Part shown: piece by piece, positions 60,076 to 64,000 of the stretch
How the letters are laid out: every line of letters starts with the position of its first letter
Position numbering within the stretch: position 1 is the stretch's first letter
Source of the DNA: Saxidomus purpurata
Lineage: Eukaryota; Mollusca; Bivalvia; Venerida; Veneridae
Assembly (NCBI GenBank): GCA_022818135.1
Contig: JAFMSR010000003.1
Location: forward strand, 30,329,962 to 30,393,961
Direction: 5' to 3'
DNA length: 64,000 nucleotides
Program-made: the position numbers and the translations under genes
The notes under the pieces: model-generated
Told to the model about the DNA's origin: nothing
The model's database searches: none
The model's input: only the letters and a program-made list of their open reading frames with translations

Positions 60076-61215
60076 AGCTCACCTGGCTATGCCAGGGTGA
60101 GCTTCTCTGGTCGATGATTGTCCGTCGTCCGTCAACATTTTGATTCAAATGACATCTCCTCTGAAACCTCTAGGCCAATGTTGATAAAACTATGCAGGAA
60201 TGTTCCTTGCATGAAGCTCTACCAAAATTGTTCAAAGAATTCCATTCCATGCAGAGCTCTGGTTGCTATGGCAACAAATAGGAAAAACTTTAAAAATCTT
60301 CTTCTCTGAAATCACAAGGCCTAGAGCTTAGATATTTGGCATGTAGCATTGTCTAGTGGACCTCTACCAAGATTGTTCAAATTATGACCCCCGGGTCAAA
60401 ATTGACCCCGCGGGTGGGCACTTAGTTTTTGCATAGGAATATATAGGAAAAACTTTAAAAATCTTCTTCTCTGAAACCACAAGGCCTAGAGCTAAGATAT
60501 TTGGCATGTAGCCTTGTCTAGTAGACCTCTACCAATATTGTTCAAATTATGACCCCCGGGTTAAAATTGACCCCGCACCGGGGGTCACTTAGTTTTGCAT
60601 AGGAATATATAGGAAAAACTTTAAAAATCTTCTTCTCTGAAAGCACAAGGCCTAGAGCTTAGATATTTGGCATGTAGCATTGGCTAGTGGACCTCTACCA
60701 AGATTGTTCAAATTATGAGCCCCGGATCAAAATTGACCCCGCACGGGGGGGTCACTTAGTTTTACATAGGCTTATGTAGGAAAAACTTTAAAAATCTTCT
60801 TCTTTGAAACCACAAGGCCTAGAGCTTAGATATATGGCATGTAGCATTGGCTAGTGGACCTCTACCAATATTGTTCAAATTATGACCCCCGGATCAAAAT
60901 TGACCCCGCACCGGGGGTCACTTAGTTTTACATAGGCTTATATAGGGAAAACTTTAAAAATCTTTTTCTCTGAAACCACAAGGCCTAGAGCTTAGATATT
61001 TGGCATGTAGCATTGCCTAGTAGACCTCTTCAAAGTTTGTTCAAATTATGCCCCCGGGGTCAAAATTGACCTTGCCCGGGGGGGGGGGGAATCATTTGTT
61101 TAATAAAGGCATATAGAGGAAAACTTATTTGGTATATAACATTATCTAGTGATCTTCCACCAGGCAAGTGGACTTGTACCAAGGTGAGCGATATAGGGCC
61201 ATCTTGGCCCTCTTG
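60076..61215 (+). mobile_element. AGCTCACC-family element, full length
   Basis: 5' hairpin AGCTCACCTGGC-TAT-GCCAGGGTGAGCT, CCGTCGTCCGTC, six to seven monomers, inverted arm AGGTGAGCG, hairpin GGGCCATCTTGGCCC and end TCTTG before TTT. The host repeat (GATTTTT | ACAGTAACTG) shows a TTTA-like duplication or T/T insertion. Confidence 0.92.
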
Positions 61216-61245
61216 TTTACAGTAACTGTCCTTTGATTACTTTAT

Positions 61246-62688
61246 AGCTCGACCTTGTCACACCTTGGTTAAGTTTTTCGTACCACCCCACTGTATTTCA
61301 AAACCATTAGAGGTATTGCTTTGAAACTTACCATTCTTGTTTACCATCATAACCTCCATCAACAGACAAGAGTACATAACTCTGTCAAGGTGTTTATCAG
61401 ATTTGTGCCTCTTTTTATAAGCCCGAAGGGACATAATTATGGGAACACCTGCGGCTGGTGGGCGGCATCCGCACTGTTTGTCCACACTCTAAGTCGAACA
61501 GTTTTCATCTGATCTTTACCAAACTTGGTGAAAATGTTTGTCAACTTAATGTCTCGGCCAAGTTTAATAACCAGCCAAATTGACGCAGGCACTTTAGGAT
61601 TATGGTCCTTGATTTATGCAAAATTGGCCAAATTCACCTTGTCCGCTCTCTAAATCAAACAGTCTTCATCTGATCTTCACCAGACTTGGTGAAAATGTTT
61701 GTAGGCATAATATCTAGGCCAAGTTCAATAACCAGCCAAATCGCCCTAGGCACTTTTGGATTACGGCCCTTGAATTACGCAAAATTGGCCAAATTAGCCT
61801 TGTCCGCTCTCTAAGTCAAACAGTTTTCATCCAATCTTCACCAAACTTGGTGAAAATATTTTGTGGGCATAATATCTAGGTCAAGTTCAATAACAATGAA
61901 ATTAGCCTTCTCAGCTCTATAGTTCAAACAGGTGAATTAGCCTTGTCTGCTCTATAGTTCTAGCAGGTTTTACAAAACCAATGAACTGCCAGATACTGAG
62001 TTATGCATTGACAGGCGTATTTTGTGACAGTTTGGAACTCTTGTTCGACTTGGAAAGTGCATTGAATATGGGTAAATCCACTTATTGACTAACCCTTTGA
62101 GATATTGCTTTGAAACTTGGAATACTTGTTTGCATCATTACCCCCATCTGTAGGCAAGAGTAGGTTACTCTGTAAAGGATTTTTATTAAATTAAGGTCCA
62201 CTTTTTGACTGAACTGTTTGAGATATTACTTTGAAAGTTGGAACACTTGTTTACCATCATGATCCCCAAATGTAGACAGGACAAGGTAACTCTGTTAAGG
62301 ATTTCATTTGAATTATGGCCCTTTTTGACTTATATATTACTTTGAAAGTTGTAATACTTGTGTACCATCATGACACCTGTCTGTAAGCAAGAGAAGATAA
62401 CTCTGTGAAAATGTTATTTGATTTGTACTTAGAAATTCATAGTTCAAGTCTTGTGTGCAACTGGTACTGTCATGCACATATATCATTAACTACTTGGTAT
62501 TAATTTAAAACTTTGCTGTAGTATTCAGGGATATCAAACAATTATGGTTGATAACTCTTGACTTAATATCTTAATTAAATTGAGGCCCTTGTTTATACAG
62601 ATCCTTGTTTTGCCTTTTACTGTCAAAGTTTTGTTTTATTGGCAAGCACTGAGAAAAGTCTAGCGTGTTGTCCTACTGACAGCTCTTG
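61246..62688 (+). mobile_element. AGCTCGAC-family element split by an ATAAGCCC element
   Basis: Starts AGCTCGACCTTGTCACACCT (5' hairpin lost by deletion), same monomers as 42941-43939, ends AAAAGTCTAGCG...GTCCTACTGACAGCTCTTG. The word CCTCTTTTT | CGACTTGG is cut by the insert 61417-62043. Confidence 0.87.
61417..62043 (+). mobile_element. ATAAGCCC-family element nested in the AGCTCGAC element
   Basis: Starts ATAAGCCCGAAGGGACATAA, has three monomers of about 170-190 bp (TTTTCATCTGATCTTCACCA, ACTTGGTGAAAATGTTTGT, AATAACCAGCCAAAT, GGCCAAATTAGCCTTGTCCG) and ends TTTGGAACTCTTG. T lies on both sides. Its hairpins are weaker than in the other families. Confidence 0.8.
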
Positions 62689-62690
62689 TT

Positions 62691-63251
62691 AGCTCACCTG
62701 AGCACAACATGCTCGAGGTGAGCTTTTAGGATCACCCGTCGTAGTGGGTCGTGTGTCGTCAACAATTTGCTTCAAAAGACATCTCCCTTAACCACTTGAC
62801 AGAAGTTGATGAAACTTGCCAGTTATATTTAGACATGTCTACCAAAGTTGTTCAAAGAATTTTATTTCATGCAGATCTCTGGTTGCTATGGCAACAAATA
62901 GAAAAAACTTAAATTTTTTATTAAAAACTGCAAGGCCCAGAGCAATTTTAAGCATCCTCTTGCCACCAATAACTTCCTTAGCAACCATTGACTTCCTAAG
63001 CAACTAGCAACAGTTGCTTTCTTTGGCAACCACTGACTTCCCCTTGTCACCAATGATTTCCTTAGAAACCACTGACTGCCCCTGTTAGCTGGTGACTTTT
63101 AGCAACCAGTTACTTCTTTCACAACTAGTGACTTTCCCTAGCAACTGCTGACTTCCTTAGCAACTACAGACTCCCTTTATCAACAAGTGACTTCCTTAGG
63201 TAAGTGCACTGGTACTTAGGTGAGCAATAAAGGGCCATCATGGCCCTCTTG
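62691..63251 (+). mobile_element. Short AGCTCACC-family element with a 20-bp-type minisatellite
   Basis: Directly follows the AGCTCGAC element with only TT between. Hairpin AGCTCACCTGAGCACAACATGCTCGAGGTGAGCT, a half monomer, then about ten GCAACCACTGACTTCCTTA-like units (about 62965-63200), inverted arm AGGTGAGCA, hairpin GGGCCATCATGGCCC and TCTTG before TTT. Confidence 0.88.
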
Positions 63252-63481
63252 TTTCTAAATCTTGTAGATTTTTAACATATAAGGGATATCTATAGTAATA
63301 ATTTCTGTGATTTTGAGTATGCGAGTACTTTTTTAACAATGTACATATAATTACCGGTAAACTACTAATTGCATAAAAGTGATGATACCTGTGGTAATAT
63401 TGTCAATGTAATAGAGATGATGAATTAAATTTTTAATGTTATATTAAATGTTTTGTTGATTGTAACTATGTTTTTGTTTTT
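63252..63481. other. Short non-coding spacer
   Basis: AT-rich; nothing recognised. Confidence 0.5.
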
Positions 63482-64000
63482 AACCAGGTTTTCCGAAGGA
63501 AAAATCCTGGTTATTAGATTGAAGTATGTCGGCGGGTGGGCGTAAACAATTTCTTCTGTGCGCAACTCCTCCTACATTTCTCAACGGATTTCAACCAAAC
63601 TTTCACAGAAGTATTGTCATGAAGTGCCCTGGCGCATATTGTCGGGGTTTTGTGATTTGGTCATTTTTGACAGAATTATGGCCCTTTGTTTTTTTTCACA
63701 TGTAATTCTTCTGTGCGCAACTCCTCCTACATTTCTCAACGGATTTCAACCAAACTTTCACAGAAGTATTGTCATGAAGTGCCCTGGCGCATATTGTCGG
63801 GGTTTTGTGATTTGGTCATTTTTGACAGAATTATGGCCCTTTGTTTTTTTTCACATATGTAATTCTTCTGTAAATAATGTAATATATATAGAGAAATACT
63901 CTTCTGTGTGCAACTCCTACATTTCTCAAGGGATTTCAACCAAACTTTCACAGAACTATAATTGTGAACTAAAGAATATTGAATATATAATGTTCTGCCC
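63482..64000 (+). mobile_element. AACCAGG-type element, start only; monomers ~155 bp
   Basis: Begins with hairpin AACCAGGTTTTCC-GAA-GGAAAAATCCTGGTT, then GTCGGCGGGTGGGCG and monomers beginning TTCTTCTGTGCGCAACTCC at 63551, 63706 and 63863. The first two monomers look identical over about 150 bp. The element runs out of the window. Confidence 0.8.

Overview
The window is AT-rich animal nuclear DNA with spliced genes, long introns, microsatellites and a 500-N scaffold gap. The gene content (a Limpet/FHL LIM protein, an invertebrate-type flavin monooxygenase, a tandem family of beta-propeller proteins like those of mollusc TRIM proteins, a C-terminal RING protein) and the dominant repeats (units starting AGCTCACC and ending in CTCTTG before T) fit a bivalve mollusc. 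The species cannot be named from the sequence.

Layout. (1) 1-15,255, plus strand: the last five coding exons of a Limpet/FHL-type LIM gene, with a 10.8-kb intron holding a 36-bp minisatellite full of octamer motifs and a last intron whose end is a tandem array of copies of the next exon's own splice-acceptor region. (2) 15,256-21,129: non-coding DNA with one 152-bp MITE, a 3 x 78-bp repeat and a long foldback. (3) 21,130-23,736, minus: an intact four-exon flavin-containing monooxygenase (FMO), 456 aa. (4) 24,764-41,326, minus: a duplicated cluster of two-exon beta-propeller genes: a broken copy A fused at its 3' end to a GC-rich insert and an FMO tail fragment, intact copies B (338 aa) and C (337 aa), a 5' remnant A', and copy D cut off by the assembly gap. 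(5) 41,399-44,920: nested transposon-like elements. (6) 45,177-48,811, plus: a three-exon gene for a 646-aa protein with a C-terminal IAP-like RING. (7) 48,812-64,000: almost wholly repeats, plus a Tc1/mariner transposase relic.

The most striking system is a set of at least six repeat families that differ in sequence but share one build: insertion between T and T, a hairpin at the 5' end, a core of tandem monomers, a second copy of the 5' arm in inverted orientation near the 3' end, a small 3' hairpin, and a final CTCTTG or CTCTAG. This is the layout of non-autonomous Helentron-type (HINE) elements. Several copies are inserted inside one another, and two families with different ends carry related core monomers.

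The genes form no visible pathway. The LIM protein is probably a muscle or actin scaffold, the FMO an NADPH-dependent oxygenase, the RING protein a ubiquitin ligase, and the propeller proteins are of unknown role. All exon limits come from reading splice sites and frames by eye; no searches were run.
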